A stretch of 64,000 bases of DNA from contig JARYHS010009186.1 in assembly GCA_031002005.1 (NCBI GenBank), forward strand, positions 185,282,437 through 185,346,436. Direction: 5' to 3'. This document shows, in pieces, positions 1 to 12,898 of this stretch (positions are counted from its first letter, which is position 1; each line of letters begins with the position of its first letter). The DNA is from Vandiemenella viatica. Its lineage: Eukaryota > Arthropoda > Insecta > Orthoptera > Morabidae. Under the pieces are notes generated by a model. That model was given only the letters and a program-made list of their open reading frames with translations, had not been told where the DNA came from and made no database searches. The position numbers and the translations under genes are program-made.

Positions 1-1889
1 TACATTGCTATTGTCATAATCTACTGTTTAGAAAATTATTTTGTTTTTTTACTGTCTCTTGCTGCAGACCCCTATTTCTCCCCTTACAGAGCTAGACTCC
101 TCATCTAAACATTCCCATCATTACCTACACTCCCAATAATCCATCTCATATATTTTATTTCTCCCCTTTTTTATGCAATTTTTTCTTCTACTGTTCTCTC
201 CACAAACTTAACTTTTAATATTCATTAACACGTTAAAATTTTCTTTCTGTTATTCTTTAGGCTCAGACCTCAATTATATAACGCACCGCTACACACAATT
301 TTAGAAATTTCTTCTTGGGCCAGTGTGTAAAACTAACAAATTTCTCTTTTGGAAGCAGGCTGTTTGTGATACCGCTATTTATGCTTCGGTCGTCAGCTAT
401 TATTTTACTTCCTAAATAAAAAGATGATCTTTGTACTACATCTGATCAAATTTTTATTTTCAATTTACTGTTTCTGTTTCAATTACGGCTAAGTTTCATA
501 ATATTTGACTCAAATTCTTTCTCCAGTAATTTCTCAATCTCTGCTAACACGATAATATCAACTACACATCGGGGCAAATTAATTATTTTCTTTGCAGTGT
601 TAGGTCATAATTAAATTTTCCTCTACCTTCGTTGATGGTTTCCTCACTATACAGGTTGATATTAGTGGGAATAAACTACTACCTTGCTTCACACTCACTC
701 CAACTTAAGTTTGTCCAGTTCAACTCCTGATTCTTATATAGACTGAAAATAAGAGTATATTTTGATATATCTGACAATTTTTTTTAAACACGTATAACGA
801 AAGTAATTGCAGATTTCATTTTATAAAAAAAAGACGTGAAGAGATTTAAAAAAAAAGTTAATTGAACCTTAAAATTCACGCAAAAATTTGAAGAAAACTC
901 TTAAATAACAAACTTCATGAAAATTGTTGACCATAACTTGAGTTGTCGTATCATATCAAAATGTAATTACATTGGAGAATTCTTCATGTCCATTAGTAAT
1001 ATTATAGTGAAAATTTCACATTTTGCTAGATATTTTAATCGAAGTTACTGCAAAAACGGCTTGCATGAATACTGTTAAAATAGAAGTAAAAATATCGAAA
1101 TTTCTTCATGTTGAAAACCCGCAAAATTTGCCGTCAGTTTGATGTACTGTAGTAGGTTTCTAGCTATCCTAACCGAAAAATAAGATATCTTGCATAAAAT
1201 TGTCAAAATTTCTTCCGGGACCCAAGAAGTGAATGACGCATTAAATCTCAAGAATAAAATTTTCCAGTTTTAATATAGTTCCTACTCCGTAATTCCGGAC
1301 GTAATCGAATCAAAAGAAATATTGTGAAGCTATTCAAACCCAGATGGTGTATTTAACAACAGCATATAACCGCTTACATTTAGGTGTGCTGGTTAACGCG
1401 TCCAGCCAGTTATCGCATCCAAAAAGCGGTTTGGTGGGCAACCGGTTTGAGCGAGCTCACCTTATTACGTCATGCCATGCTACGTCCTAGAATCACCAGT
1501 GTAGGCGTCCTTGATCTTGACCGCTGAGACCAGATTAGAGCTCTTTCCTCATTCTTCCGTTACGCCTGTCATATTCGAATCCCATGTACTGTTAGTCCCG
1601 AATGGGAAAAAACTTGAATGTCCTACGATAATTTCTTTCCTTTTTTTAACCCATAGAGAAACGTATTAGGAGCAAGTAATTCTTTCTAGCTCACAACTTT
1701 CAAAGTTATGTTGACAATTGTGGCATCTTACAGTAAGACTTGAAGTGTTATTGAACTGACGATGAGGTCGTAAAAATTTTTCCTTAGGTAGGAAGATTTC
1801 CATCCATAGTTTTATTTAAAGATATTTTTCCTGCGGCCAAGACGGTAATTAAACTATTAACAAGTTTCTATAATCTAAAATATGTATTA
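1..1889. other. AT-rich intergenic DNA, nothing recognised
   Basis: No open frame shows a recognisable protein. A slightly GC-richer island at about 1383-1625 contains a pol III B-box-like string (attcgaatccca, about 1572-1583) but no matching A box at tRNA spacing, so it is not called as a SINE. Confidence 0.6.
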
Positions 1890-2395
1890 GATCTTAAAAA
1901 AAAAATCCATGCATTTCTTTATAAAGTCGTTTTCAACTGCTATAAATCTGTTTTAACCTATCGCATTTAATAACTGTTTGTTATTAACAGAGTTGAGACA
2001 TTTGTTGGAAGCGATTGTTCTACAGAAACAAAGTTCTTGATGAGAATGTAAGAAATATTTTTCCTGTATACATCTGAAAAAAATGTGTTTGGTATCTTCT
2101 TCTGGACCGCATTCGCAGTCTGCTCTGATCTTGAAAATATGTCTCGTGAATCATGCCTGATTAAGTTTAAACTATTTGTATTTATTTTCCTTAGACAACG
2201 AGGTTCTTTATACCATGGAAGTTTAACAAAAGCTTGGTATATGTTAGCGTAAAATTTGTCGTCACTAATGGCCTCAAGAGTCACAGTAAAATCAGAAGTA
2301 AGTATTTTTTGGGACTCCAGATATTTAGATACTTCCCTTACAGATTCCATTGCTAGGTTGTGTATACATTTCAATAAAAATGGTATGAAAACCAC
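1890..2395 (-). pseudogene. 3' end of a non-LTR retrotransposon (LINE) ORF2, frameshifted
   Basis: On the minus strand one frame is open for 142 codons (2395 to 1967). At about 2160-1900 the neighbouring frame reads FTRHIFKI, then CECG (codons at 2106-2117), then DTKHIFFRC. This resembles the terminal CxCG...ETxxH...C zinc-knuckle that follows the RNase H region in I/R1/Jockey-group LINE ORF2 proteins. The jump between frames implies at least one frameshift. The upstream part of the open frame is not recognisable alone. It is a dead LINE tail; the clade is uncertain. Confidence 0.42.
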
Positions 2396-2400
2396 CCCCC

Positions 2401-3009
2401 TTTCAATAAAAGTTTAATTTTAATTTGATTTAATTGCAATGATAATTTTCCTACACATCTGATTTACTTTTCATGATATTTTATCTTAAATTCATTGCGG
2501 ACAACTTCATCATCCACCGAATTTGGACCACTACAAATTTTAACAAGAAATTCTTAAATTAATTTAGGACAAAGGTGTTGTTTGTATATAATTTTTGATT
2601 GTTTATTAATAATAAATTTAAATACATATTATGTGTGCTGGATGTCATGTTATGACTTTTTATTCCTACCAATGATTAGTAAATTATTTCGAGAATATTT
2701 TTCAATCCATAATTTAAATAATAATGTGTTACCTTTTATTACGGCTGTATACTGTACTGTTTCATCACTTGTGACTTGTTCGTTATAGGCACGATAATAA
2801 GCGTTTTATTGTATTCCATATGTGTTGCGGTATGATGCCTGCAATTCGGCAACTTCTGCCTGGGTAGGTACTTCGATAATCGATATATGCAGCAAGATCC
2901 AAATAAGATGGAAGTTTAAATAAATAAAATACACATATTAACTTTCGTTTATTCCATTTTTTAAATGTTTATTTCATAACACAAAATTAACAAATTTGTT
3001 CTATCATGA
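2401..3009. other. AT-rich intergenic DNA, nothing recognised
   Basis: Short chance ORFs only, with no protein similarity I can name. Confidence 0.6.
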
Positions 3010-3330
3010 AGAAAGATTGCAGTAATTTTTGTATTTGCTCGTAAAATATTCCATCACAGCTACCTGGGCCTCTCCACCGCTCTTAAAGTTTGATATGCGA
3101 GCATCACTTCAGTTTTGAAAAAATAAAAATGTATTCTCCTGGGGCCAGTTCAAGACTACGGTGGATGACGTCGTTGCGTAAAGCTGCATTCCTTAAGGAT
3201 GACTGCAGACTGGTGCATCGTCGAGCAAGAACCGGACACCTTCTAGAAGTTTATCCACCACTTCAACGAAATCACGGAGTTTTAATATTAGGTTGGTGTA
3301 AAATTCTGCACTTACTGTTGAATTTATTTC
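3010..3330 (-). pseudogene. Possible mariner-type transposase C-terminal relic
   Basis: Reading the minus strand across three frames gives, in order, an HPP-like fragment, then LELAPGEYIFIFSKLK, then a segment ending QVAVMEYF. Together these resemble the mariner transposase region around HPPYSPDLAPxDYxLF and the later E-rich stretch before the final helix. No single frame is open across it, and no terminal inverted repeats were found. The call rests on weak multi-frame similarity. Confidence 0.28.
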
Positions 3331-3766
3331 CTTGCAGCTGAAAAGTAAAGTGCCTTCATTATCCTAGAAAATTATCTTTCTTCTGAACTAGGAAATTTTC
3401 ACAATATTTAGAAAAGAATATCCGGCAGTGCGTGGTTGCGTACTGCCGCATCCTTCGAGCAAATACGTGTGTATCAGATGTTACGAGCACGCGGCGTCGC
3501 TATACCCTGAAATCGTATTCACCGGACCTCAAAAAGTAAATGAAACTAAGCGGACTTGGTGTAGGCACAATGCGGTTGGCGATACAGAACTATATGAACT
3601 ATCTTCAGTCGAGGAAGGGCCTACTGTAGGCTGACTCGCGGTACGGGCATGGTTCGCTAAGGAGTGGCCCGACCCCAAGGGTAACGATGGAGGACTCCAG
3701 AATTACTCACATCAAGCCTATCACACGCATAATATGAATAAAAATTTCGGTACTTTTATAAACGTA
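3331..3766. other. Unclassified segment with GC-richer core
   Basis: About 3420-3710 is clearly richer in G+C and CpG than its surroundings, suggesting a separate repeat insertion. No coding similarity, terminal repeats or poly(A) tail were found. Confidence 0.4.
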
Positions 3767-3830
3767 ACTAGCCGCAATACCCCGCGTTGCCCGGATCAGA
3801 ATATATCGCACATATAACGGCGCGAGGACC
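3767..3830 (+). mobile_element. Helentron-like terminus (ACTAGC... end)
   Basis: The sequence starts actagccgcaataccccgcg and continues with a GTTGCCCGG-type string. This resembles the end at 57378 (actagctgacccggtcacgc) and the termini of Lep1-like Helentron repeats of insects. The opposite end was not located, so only the terminus is annotated. Confidence 0.4.
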
Positions 3831-5077
3831 AGTCTTCCTATCTCGGATATATACATACGTATATTCCATTAAACATATGTATATAGTGAAGACAAAATTA
3901 ATTAATCAAAGATACGATAATATATTACTATTTAAAGAAAACTCAAGTCAGAACAAAAAGTTACTTAGTTTAATAAGAAATTAGTTTTTATATTACATAT
4001 TTACATTTTTTGTGTACAGTTACTCTTTTGAATTTTTCTTCACAACACTTGCTTATACACTATAATTGTAGTTTTATTGTTTGAACTGTAAATTAGCAAA
4101 TTTTGAGGTGATCCAATTTATGAATACATAACGTGCGATTGGTCGAGTGGTAAACATGATTTTATAATTTTTTTAGTTAACGTCATAATATTCGATTTCG
4201 AAAATTGAAGAAATTTCTCGAAAATTTCTTCGAGAATGGAAACTTCCGGATTGTAGCATAAATTGTTATCGGCTATCTAAAATATTTTCAGTATTTTAGA
4301 AATTTCTAGGAGAGTAAATTTTGGAACTTTCTAGAAAATTCTAAACTTAGCCTTATATATTTCGAAAATGGAAATTTCTGGAATGTAGCACAAATCATTT
4401 TGGGCATTTAAATTTTTGTCAATACTTTCGAATTTTCAGGGAAATCTTCCTAGAATAATGGAAAACATTTCTAAAAGATAGTGAAAGATTTAAACTATTT
4501 GTTTTAAATATTTAAAAAAAAATATAGCTACATGATTTCATTCATAGCTGTTTTCAATAATTATAAATAATTATCATAATTATTGATAATATTGTTATTA
4601 AAATTTTCAGCCTTATATATTTTCCAAGAACTAAATTTCTTACATGTTTTCTCAACCCGCTACATTCTAAATATAGAATAGATTGCATTAATTCTACATT
4701 ATTCTAGATCATTTTAGAAAATTTCAAATTATTTTTGAATATTCTAGTCTGTCCCTCACTGACGCCACTCAAAATATTTTAGACTCTATTCTTAAACACA
4801 ATGTGTGAGAAAAAGATAAGATATATCTCATTACACATTTTTGCCACCCACGCCTACCCACGTTCCACTCTTCTCGAGCAAACTTCTTTATTAACAGCAG
4901 GAGACCAAGAGCTATCAAACATAAACAATCGCGAGTAGGTGGCAGTGGGTGGTCATGGAGAAAAATTTATCTTTACGTACGCACACTTGCTTTATGTATA
5001 TACCAAAGTCCACTACACGGGCAACGTTCGAGGCAAGTGAGTAATTTTTAAATTGCATACTAATAACTACATCATTA
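3831..5077. other. AT-rich DNA with degenerate short repeats
   Basis: From about 4190 to 4760 the string gaaatttct(gg/ag) and its variants recur at irregular spacing, with ttctagaa-type palindromes, giving a low-complexity degenerate tandem region. Nothing coding is evident. Confidence 0.5.
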
Positions 5078-5085
5078 GTTGTGAT

Positions 5086-5442
5086 CAGGGCCGCCGTAAG
5101 CGGGCGTGCAAGGCATGCAACCGCACGCGGGCGGCACATCGAGGGGGACGGCAAAACGAGCGATCGACAGTTGCCGCCCCGCGATAGTTGCCACTCTATT
5201 GTCGCCGTGACGAAATTTGCGGTGTATTATGTAGCGGGCGACCTATTTTGTTTTTACTCAACAGCTGCTTTGTGCAACAATGGCGGCGGCAAATAATGTA
5301 CGAAGGGGGTGGCAATCTCCAATCTCACAAGTTTTTTGACCCGGTTCGGAAATTTCCTAAACCCACCAGTGGCTGTAGTTAGACAGGGGGGCGGCATAAT
5401 CGGTATTGCACGCGGGCGCTGAAACAGCTAGCGGCGGGCCTG
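5086..5442. mobile_element. hAT-type MITE with perfect 8-bp target duplication
   Basis: A 357-bp GC-rich island in AT-rich DNA. It is bounded by gttgtgat at 5078-5085 and again at 5443-5450, a perfect 8-bp direct repeat that is the hAT hallmark. The ends are inverted: CAGGGCCGCCGT on the left and, read from the right on the other strand, CAGGCCCGCCGC. Subterminal segments with CGCACGCGGGCG and GCACGCGGGCGC are also related. There is no transposase, so it is non-autonomous. The ORFs in it are by-products of its GC content. Confidence 0.85.
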
Positions 5443-5450
5443 GTTGTGAT

Positions 5451-5828
5451 GAAAAACTACCTCTCTTTCTCGCTGCTTCTTACACAGCTGGTAATGGCAG
5501 GTAACAAACTATACACATTGCCTCAGGGCGCAGCAAGGAAATGAAGAACACATCTCCTCCTCGCATTGTTTTTTTATACATATATATCTGCTCTCAGATT
5601 TGTACTAATTGTAATTACTTCCACAGTAAAAATGATGGAAAGTTTTATAATTATGAAAAAAATTCTAAGGAAAATGTAATATCAAAACCAAATGGTAATG
5701 ATTTATTTTATCGATTTATTTCGCGATTATCTACGTTTCCTGTAAACTTCCTCTAACTTTTTAATAAACCTTCCCTGTTTCTTACCTATTATCAAAGAAT
5801 TATTAGGTTTTAATAACAATAATAATAT
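5451..5828. other. Intergenic, nothing recognised
   Basis: AT-rich; no similarity or repeat structure noted. Confidence 0.5.
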
Positions 5829-6245
5829 ATAGTTGTGATGGAGTGCATGAGCCGGTGGCAATTTCCCTACACACCCATTTTTCTTCTTTCCTCTTCCCAC
5901 CTAGTTTTGTCCTCTTCTAATTTAAACTTTAAATTCTTTCAGTGTTTTGGTAAATTATTTATCATTTCTCTTGGTAATTTATTCCAATCCCTGACACCCT
6001 TTCCAAAGAGAGAAAATTTTCCCCCAACCTTATGCCTCAAATCGAGTGCAGCTTGTGGTCAAGGTCATCTTTTACCTTCCACTCACCCTTTCTTTCCCAA
6101 CAATATCTTTTCATGCCTTAACACCAATATACGTCTCGTACATTCCCATGGCTCTCTTTGCCTTCCTTCTGTCTTCCTATGAATTCCACTCCAGCTCCCT
6201 CATTATATTAGTAACTGATTGTGTTCTGCGGTAATTTTCAAAGAG
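5829..6245 (-). pseudogene. CR1-like LINE, 3' end of ORF2
   Basis: The minus strand contains FSLFGKGVRDWNKLPREM followed by INNLPK at about 6015-5940. This is the typical C-terminus of CR1-type reverse-transcriptase ORFs (F...VRDWNKLP...). The same family signature appears at 14101-14234 on the plus strand. Upstream pieces (about 6235-6050) fall in other frames and contain stops, so this is a 5'-truncated dead copy, as is usual for LINEs. Confidence 0.65.
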
Positions 6246-7032
6246 AGGTGTAGCAGCCCTTTTCTACATCATGCTAGATTTGCTATGTTGCACCTGGATT
6301 TTGTAATTGCTAGAGAGAATAGATCATTACATGAATTTAACTGTCGTAAAGAACCAAATAGTAATTTATAGATTTAGATGAACATCGCATTATAATTTAT
6401 TTATTTATTTTTTTACAGAACAGACAATTGTATTTTAGCTGATACGCACTTTTTTGGCATTATAATTGCAAATGTAATTAAACACAAAGAATATTAATTC
6501 AAAAAAATAATGCTCGATACTAAAATATAATGTTTTATTGAAGTTACTTTGAAGAACGAATCAATAACGCAAGAAAACAACGCAATATCCCGGTTTGGTA
6601 GCAGCAAATGTAGATAATTCCTAACCTTTTATCGATAAATTACTACTAACTAATATAAAGAAACCACTCCTTACGAAACTCTCTACACTCCATGGAACAG
6701 AGCTCACTTTGTTTTATGAGTGAATGTTACTTAAACTGCAGTTTCAAAGCAACGGAATCTTCATTGCTGTGGCTGAATAATATTTTAAAAGAGAACATTC
6801 GTACAGATCTGTGACGTAAAGTAGGGACCACTGATTACCCGTGTAGAACCCGTCATACAAAACTAGTTACTGATTTTCTGTTGAAGCAAACTAATGTGTC
6901 TATTGATAAATGATACGACTGTATGAAATGTTGAACAAAGTGAAGGCTTTAAAAAGGGTTGGAACGCTGTTGTTGCAGAACGACAGTGATAATCGTTTGG
7001 TCATTTACAACATTGTCTTGGAGTGAATTCGG
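6246..7032. other. Intergenic, nothing recognised
   Basis: No coding or repeat signature recognised. Confidence 0.5.
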
Positions 7033-7103
7033 ATAAACATGGAAAACCCAAATCTGGATGGCCGTACGGATATTTGAACCTCACGTCCTCCCGAATCACC
7101 TCA
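7033..7103 (-). repeat. SINE-A fragment
   Basis: An approximately 70-bp piece (aaacatggaaaacccaaatc ... cgtcctcccgaat) matches, in reverse orientation, the segment after the tRNA-like head of the SINE-A copies at 22606 and 30365. Head and tail are missing. Confidence 0.65.
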
Positions 7104-7419
7104 CTCACTGTTCAAGGAAAATAGTATAGACCGATGTCAGAAAAACAGATGATGGAAATATCCTTCCGATAGTATACCAAAAAAATTGTAAATATGTGGC
7201 AAAAAAACGTGTATCGTGTGTGGGTGACAAGACTTTTAAAAGGATCAATTTATTAAACCAAATGCAAGAACAGATTGAAATACAAGTCCACCAGTGTCCT
7301 TTGTCTATACGGATAACTAGTCAGAAGTGCATCATTAGAATACCACGGAGACATGCTTCTCGTTACAGCTTCTACCTTCAGCTTAGCTAATATGGAACGT
7401 AAACAGTATATAGCTTTAC
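7104..7419. other. Intergenic, nothing recognised
   Basis: No feature found. Confidence 0.45.
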
Positions 7420-9480
7420 GAAAATTCCTGAGGAAGACCCTATGTGTTTTACAGACACAAAGATATTTACGTTAAGTGCGGCTGCCGCGCTGCCAACTCA
7501 AGCGGCCGTGTCCTTCACGATTTTGTCTGGAAGAACCCCCAGGTGACTGTAGTGGCGCCTGACGAACCCTGGCACTATCACAGGGACTCCAGACTCAGGC
7601 CTGATATCTTGGACATATTTGTGTTCAAAAATATCACCTGGCTTGCTGAATCCACTGTATTTAATGACCTCGATTCTGACCACAACCCCAGTGGTATTAT
7701 ATATCGATGGAGCCGAGTGCCGATCAGAGAGTAAAAAGTACTCTCTAACCACTAACTGGCAGAAATACCAAGAATTAATAAACCACAACATCGTATGGCA
7801 GCCCGAACTAGAAACTAAAGAGACAAGGCGAGAGACATATAGACCAGTTCGTAAACATTATCAAAGAATGCGCAAAAAAGGCCACAGTAAAAATTACATA
7901 TGATCCTGATAAGAAAGACCTCCCACCCGACATTTCTGGAACTGATAACATTAAAAATAACTACTACAGAAAACGTTGGAAACAATACAGAGACCCACCT
8001 GACCGTAGAACAGCTTACAGGCTAGCATTACCAGGTCAGATGGCACCTACAAAAACACCGTACAGAAAGTTGGGAGAACACTCTCAGTCGAGCGGAGTGC
8101 AATCTAGACTTATTCCGGAAGGTTGTAAAATCGATAAAAAACACCACCCTCGTCGATAAAGCCATTACACGGACCAAATGGTATTGTATAAACAGCGCGG
8201 GAAATGGCCGAAGCCTTGGCAGACACCTTGGAACTACAGTTCCAGACACATGTCATCGATGACGAGGATAGTGATATTAATGAAGAAAGGGTAATTAGAG
8301 AGGTGCCTCGCATCTTGAGAGAAAAGTTACGAACCTCTTTCAGCCCTGTAGAGCCGTCTGAAGTGAGCTCAATCATAGGGAAGCTAGGTAACAATAAATC
8401 CTCTGGTATCTTAAAAATCTACCCCAACCTGCAATAGTTCACCTAACCAAAATCTACAACTCCTGTCTGAAGCTATGCTTCTTCCCTTCTTCCTGGAAAA
8501 TTGCCAAAATTATCACTCTCCCAAAAGCAAACAAAAATCAACTATTCCCTCAAAACCATAGACCAATTTCACTCTAAAGCGTATAATCATGACCTCACTC
8601 CAAAAATTCCAAGATGACAACAATATAATCATCCCTCAACAATTCGGCTTTCGTGCACAGCTCAGTACCATCCACCAAGCTACCCGACTGGTTGAGCATA
8701 TCAGCAAGGCGCGTTCTATAAGTCACAGTATAGGCGCTGGTATGCTAGATATTGAGAAAGTTTTCGACAGGATTTGGCACGCTGGATTAATTTACCAATT
8801 ACAAACATTTGGCTGTCCTGGATACTTGACAAAAATAATCGTTTCCCCAGAAACAGAAAATTTTACGTAGGGATGGACGGAATAGAAAGCTAGTTGAAAT
8901 CAATTGAAGCAGGCGTACCACAAGGATCGGTCATGGTTCCAACACTGTACAGTGTGTATACTAACGACATACCCCACCAACCAGGCGGAGAAATTGGGAT
9001 ATTTGCGGACGATACTACCGTACATAGGTCGAGCCGTAGCTTAAATTACATTGCGCGTAAACTGACTCAGCACCTCGAAGCACTCACACATTGGTGCAAT
9101 CTTTGGAAGATAAAAATTAACACAGAAAAAATTCAGGCAATTATATTCACTGCTCTATGGATTTGAATTATTTAGTATGGCAGAAAATTCTAATGTAAAG
9201 AAGCTGCAAATCACACAAAATAAATTCCTAATAATAACAGCAGACGCTCCCCGGTACATGTCAAAACAACGCATTCATCAAGACTTAGTAGGCATCCCAA
9301 AAATCACTGACTTTATAAAAGGCAAATCGACAACCTTCTACCAAAAATCACAGCTTTCGCCCTACCAACTAATTCAAAACATAGGACAACAAAATGACGC
9401 CGCAAATTACAATTGCCCCATCACAACTATAACCAGAAACAACAGGGTCTGACAACAACAGTAACTTAGTAAAATAAAAC
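7420..9480 (+). pseudogene. Jockey-clade LINE, ORF2 (endonuclease-RT), decayed
   Basis: The pieces come in the right order on the plus strand but in several frames. The 3' half of an apurinic-type endonuclease covers 7465-7735 (WGCRAANSSGRVLHDF ... SDHNP, the last being the SDH catalytic motif). A linker follows at 8200-8440 (SPVEPSEVSSIIGKL). RT finger/palm with motif A (LDIEKVFDRIWHAGL) lies at 8589-8870. RT motifs B and C (AGVPQGSV, GIFADDT) lie at 8894-9160. A Jockey-type C-terminal region (RYMSKQRIHQDLVGIPKI) lies at 9177-9450. The catalytic FADD is intact, but at least four frame changes or stops break the ORF and the 5' part is absent. It once encoded the reverse transcriptase that copies the element by target-primed reverse transcription. 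Confidence 0.85.
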
Positions 9481-10380
9481 TATGACTTCCATAAAAAGCC
9501 AGCTCACAACCTCCTATTCAGAAAAAAGTTAGAGGGCTACAACGCCCTGGTACTTTAGTTTTTACATTGGTTTCGGGCCAAACAGATGTCTTACTGTCTG
9601 TCAGAGCAATGAATCAGCAAAGGGCATTAGCGTACCGATCGAAGAAGTTGAACTCATTCAGTACCTTAATTAACATGTTTTTCTGATACTGGAATATTAC
9701 AGATTAGATCACAGTCCGACGGCAACAAGGCGCAGTTCTCAAAAACGATTTTATAACTTTTTGTTTAAACTTCTGTATGAAATTCGTACAGTTTAAAAAA
9801 TTAAAATACCGCTTGTTGCATTCTTCTGTCGCTCTTTGTTTTCGAGGGTTTACATTATGAAATCAGGGAATCCTTTCGTCGAAAGCCTGTACCATCCCTA
9901 ACAAGAGTACTAAAGAAAAATGTAAATGACTTGGTCCATTGATCAAAGTGAATCAAAATAAACATTTGTAAGATAAAGGTTATCAAGTAAACAATTTCAA
10001 CATACATAAATGTCTTGAAAAATAAGTTATAAACAATTGATCTAGCTGATCAATGATGGTAACAAAGTAACTCTGCTTTTATGACATGAAAGATGAAAAA
10101 AAAAAAAAAAAAAAAAACTTACAGCACGCAATTCAAATCTCATAAGTGACGCAGTGCTTTCGCATTCTGCGATGAAAAAATCACTTAGAAAATATGATAA
10201 CCTGTAGGAAATAGTATCTTCCAGTTAGATTTAATTGCCATCTTAGATGTCGTAAGTATTAACAACAAGGAGGTAAGCTAAAGATACGTCCACCAAAAGT
10301 GTTATTACTGTAGGAGGAATGACGAATGGTGCCACTAGAATTTCTATGTCACCATTCAGAAATTAAGAGGAAGAGAAGGA
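9481..10380. other. Intergenic; isolated poly(A) tract
   Basis: A run of about 21 A residues lies at about 10097-10117 and may mark the 3' end of an unrecognised retroposon. No other feature was found. Confidence 0.4.
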
Positions 10381-11935
10381 TGAAGAAGATTTTACCCACG
10401 ATTTGAACAAGGTATATTAAGTAAATGGTTTTAGAAGACATTGTGGATCGCTGTTTAGGGTTGGTAGGGGAAAAATCAGAGCATAAGCTTTTACTGGTAA
10501 ATAGAAATGTGTTGGCTGGGGAATTTGAAATAGACCAAAACGATATTACGATAGCTAGGTTAAAAGTCTACAGGAACTGGATGTATGAAAGACATGGTGA
10601 TAGGCCATTGAACAATACCTTCAAACATTATTTAGATTGAGTCAGGAGACATGATGTTAACCAGAGGACTGGAAAAGAGCCACAGTAATACTGGTCCACA
10701 TTGGAAGATTACGGTCGAATGAGTTTGACTTCAGTGGTAGGAAAGTTGATAGAGAGCTTGAAATACAACTTTATTTGAAATATCCTTAAGAAAAGGAACA
10801 TTGGTTTAGGATAGGATATTCATGTGAATTTTATTTAGTCATAATATGAAGGATAAAATGGACAAGGAAGGCTCAGTTGACAGCATAGTACTGGATATCT
10901 CCATTCATTTGACAGAGCGAGATAAAGAATGGTGGTAAAAAAGATAGACCATTGTTGAGGATGAGAAGTTGCTCGCTGGGTAGAGGAATTTTTAAAAGGT
11001 AGGAAACCAAGAGTTAGGTTGAGAAATGCAGCACTTAAAAGAGGTCGAATTGAAAGCAGGTGTGCCTCAAGATATTGTATAGGGATCGTTGTTGTTCATT
11101 AGTCGAATGAATGATTGTATTGGTTGGTGTATTGGAGTTTGGTTGTTTGTTGTTAACATAATTCTGTATATAGGATTAATGCAAAAAAGGGTTGCGAACA
11201 GCTGCAAGTTGATCGGTACGGGTTATACAGTTATGTAGAACAGCATAAATGAAAATGAATGAAAAACACACTGACCCGATTAGAAACAGAAATAAAAATT
11301 AGGGTTTTGTATGATAATTACTTGGAAAAGGTATTGTTGGCTGCGAGCATAAAACTTAAATATCTAGACGTATCATTTGACAATAAATTAAATTGGGCAG
11401 GATACATTTGGCAAGTGGTAGGAAGAGGTTACAAAGACTTACTGGAGCGGGTGATGGCATGTCCCAGCGAAGTGAGAGAGTTCAAATACAAAACATAGTC
11501 AAACCGTTTCTTGAGCATTGTGGGTTAGTATGAGAACGCCTTGTGGTTATCAAATATAGGAATTGAGGAATGTGGATTACAGGGCGGCTGGTTGTGTTTG
11601 CAGAAATAGTTGTAGAATAGATTCGGCAATCGAAATGTTAAAGGACCTTGGTTGTGAGTTATTGGAAGGTAGGAGGAGGTTCAACAGAGTTCTGTGTGTG
11701 ACAGGTCCTACTTTCGTGGACGGATATTGCTAGAAAAATAGCTAGTTGGTGGAAGTGTGGAACAAAGAAATGAATAAATAAAGACGACTATGATGGTAAA
11801 CTAGCACTGGACTTAGGGCATCAGAGAGTGGGGTTATTTTCTTTTACCGGTAAAGAAGTCAAGAACCAGAATAAATTACGGAGGAATATGGTAAACAGTC
11901 TAACTCAAAAACAGAAAAAAATTTGAAATGTAAAA
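10381..11935 (+). pseudogene. CR1-like LINE ORF2, heavily decayed
   Basis: RT landmarks appear in order on the plus strand across all frames. EDWKRATVI lies near 10660-10690 (RT fingers; the following DNA closely matches the minus-strand LINE at 55.4 kb). DSIVLDISIHL lies near 10880 (degenerate motif A) and KAGVPQ near 11055 (motif B). LKYLDVSFDNKLNW lies near 11350-11400 (the YLGV...L.W thumb signature of CR1/L2). A C-terminal FSFTGKEVKN-like piece lies near 11840. Stops and shifts occur every 100-200 bp and catalytic motif C was not seen. No activity is possible. Confidence 0.6.
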
Positions 11936-12898
11936 TTAGGTTTGCAACCAAAGAAGATATTCCATTGTAATTAATCCACTTATTTTAATTATACTAATTG
12001 GTTTGTCATAAGGTTAGGAAAAAAAAATGCAAGTGCGATCCGGGCTTCACGCATTTAAGGTTCTATTCTCTAATGACATAAATGCTTATCTCACGTATGG
12101 TGGGTCTGATGGAGGTCGCATGGCATAAAAATCAATTCCTGATGTTGTTTCAGATTAGGTAGCACCACGTCGAGTGCTGGTAATGGTATCGTTCAGTTCT
12201 GGTCACATTTATTACAAGTACTTAAGAATGCAATTCACTCTGAATTTAGATTTAAAAAAAAAAAAAATTACATTAATATATGCCAGAATAACCTAAGAAT
12301 AAAACCGATTGATTATTTCGGTCACAACTTACAAAGCATATTAAATGTACGTGTTTTTAGTATTTGTGGTTTAAACACAGTAAATAATTGATATATGGCA
12401 CAAATTTGAAGGTTTTCGGTAATACAGAGTTTTTGAGTATACGCGGTAGTAAAAATTTTCCAAAATTGACAACATTGTCGACCACTCATGTTTTTACTTT
12501 TTAATCAAAAAACATCTTAATTCTATGCTTAGCAAGATGTAAATATAGCTAACTCACAAGCCATGGTAATAAAAAATAATTCACCCCCTTATATCTACGA
12601 AATCTCTCAAGAAATTAAGTTTATAAAATTTTAAATAAGATATTCAGTTTTTGGTCAATTTACAAATTTTAAATATGAATTTTATTTTGTTTGCGAGCTA
12701 GAGACATGACCGATTGGCAGACGGACAAGCGACAGCAGGTCTCCATTTTCGTTCTGGAACGGAAAGCTAAAAAATGACATTTTAACTGATACGGTTAGCG
12801 CCGCTGTGGCGGTGTTCAGGATTAGTGAAAGACGCTTTGTTCGATCATGCTTACAGTGCCTGTGTCAAGACTTCATCAGCAGCTACCTGATGTTAAAG
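11936..12898. other. AT-rich intergenic DNA
   Basis: Nothing coding. The stretch 12690-12790 (gacatgaccgattggcagac ...) looks like the tail of an unclassified interspersed repeat. Confidence 0.4.

Noticed and set aside
1383..1625. A further tRNA-derived SINE
   Set aside because: The B-box-like string is about 190 bp from the only A-box-like string, and there is no A-rich tail or flanking repeat.
5081..5382. Overlapping plus-strand ORFs in a GC-rich island
   Set aside because: They lie wholly within the hAT MITE and have no similarity to proteins.
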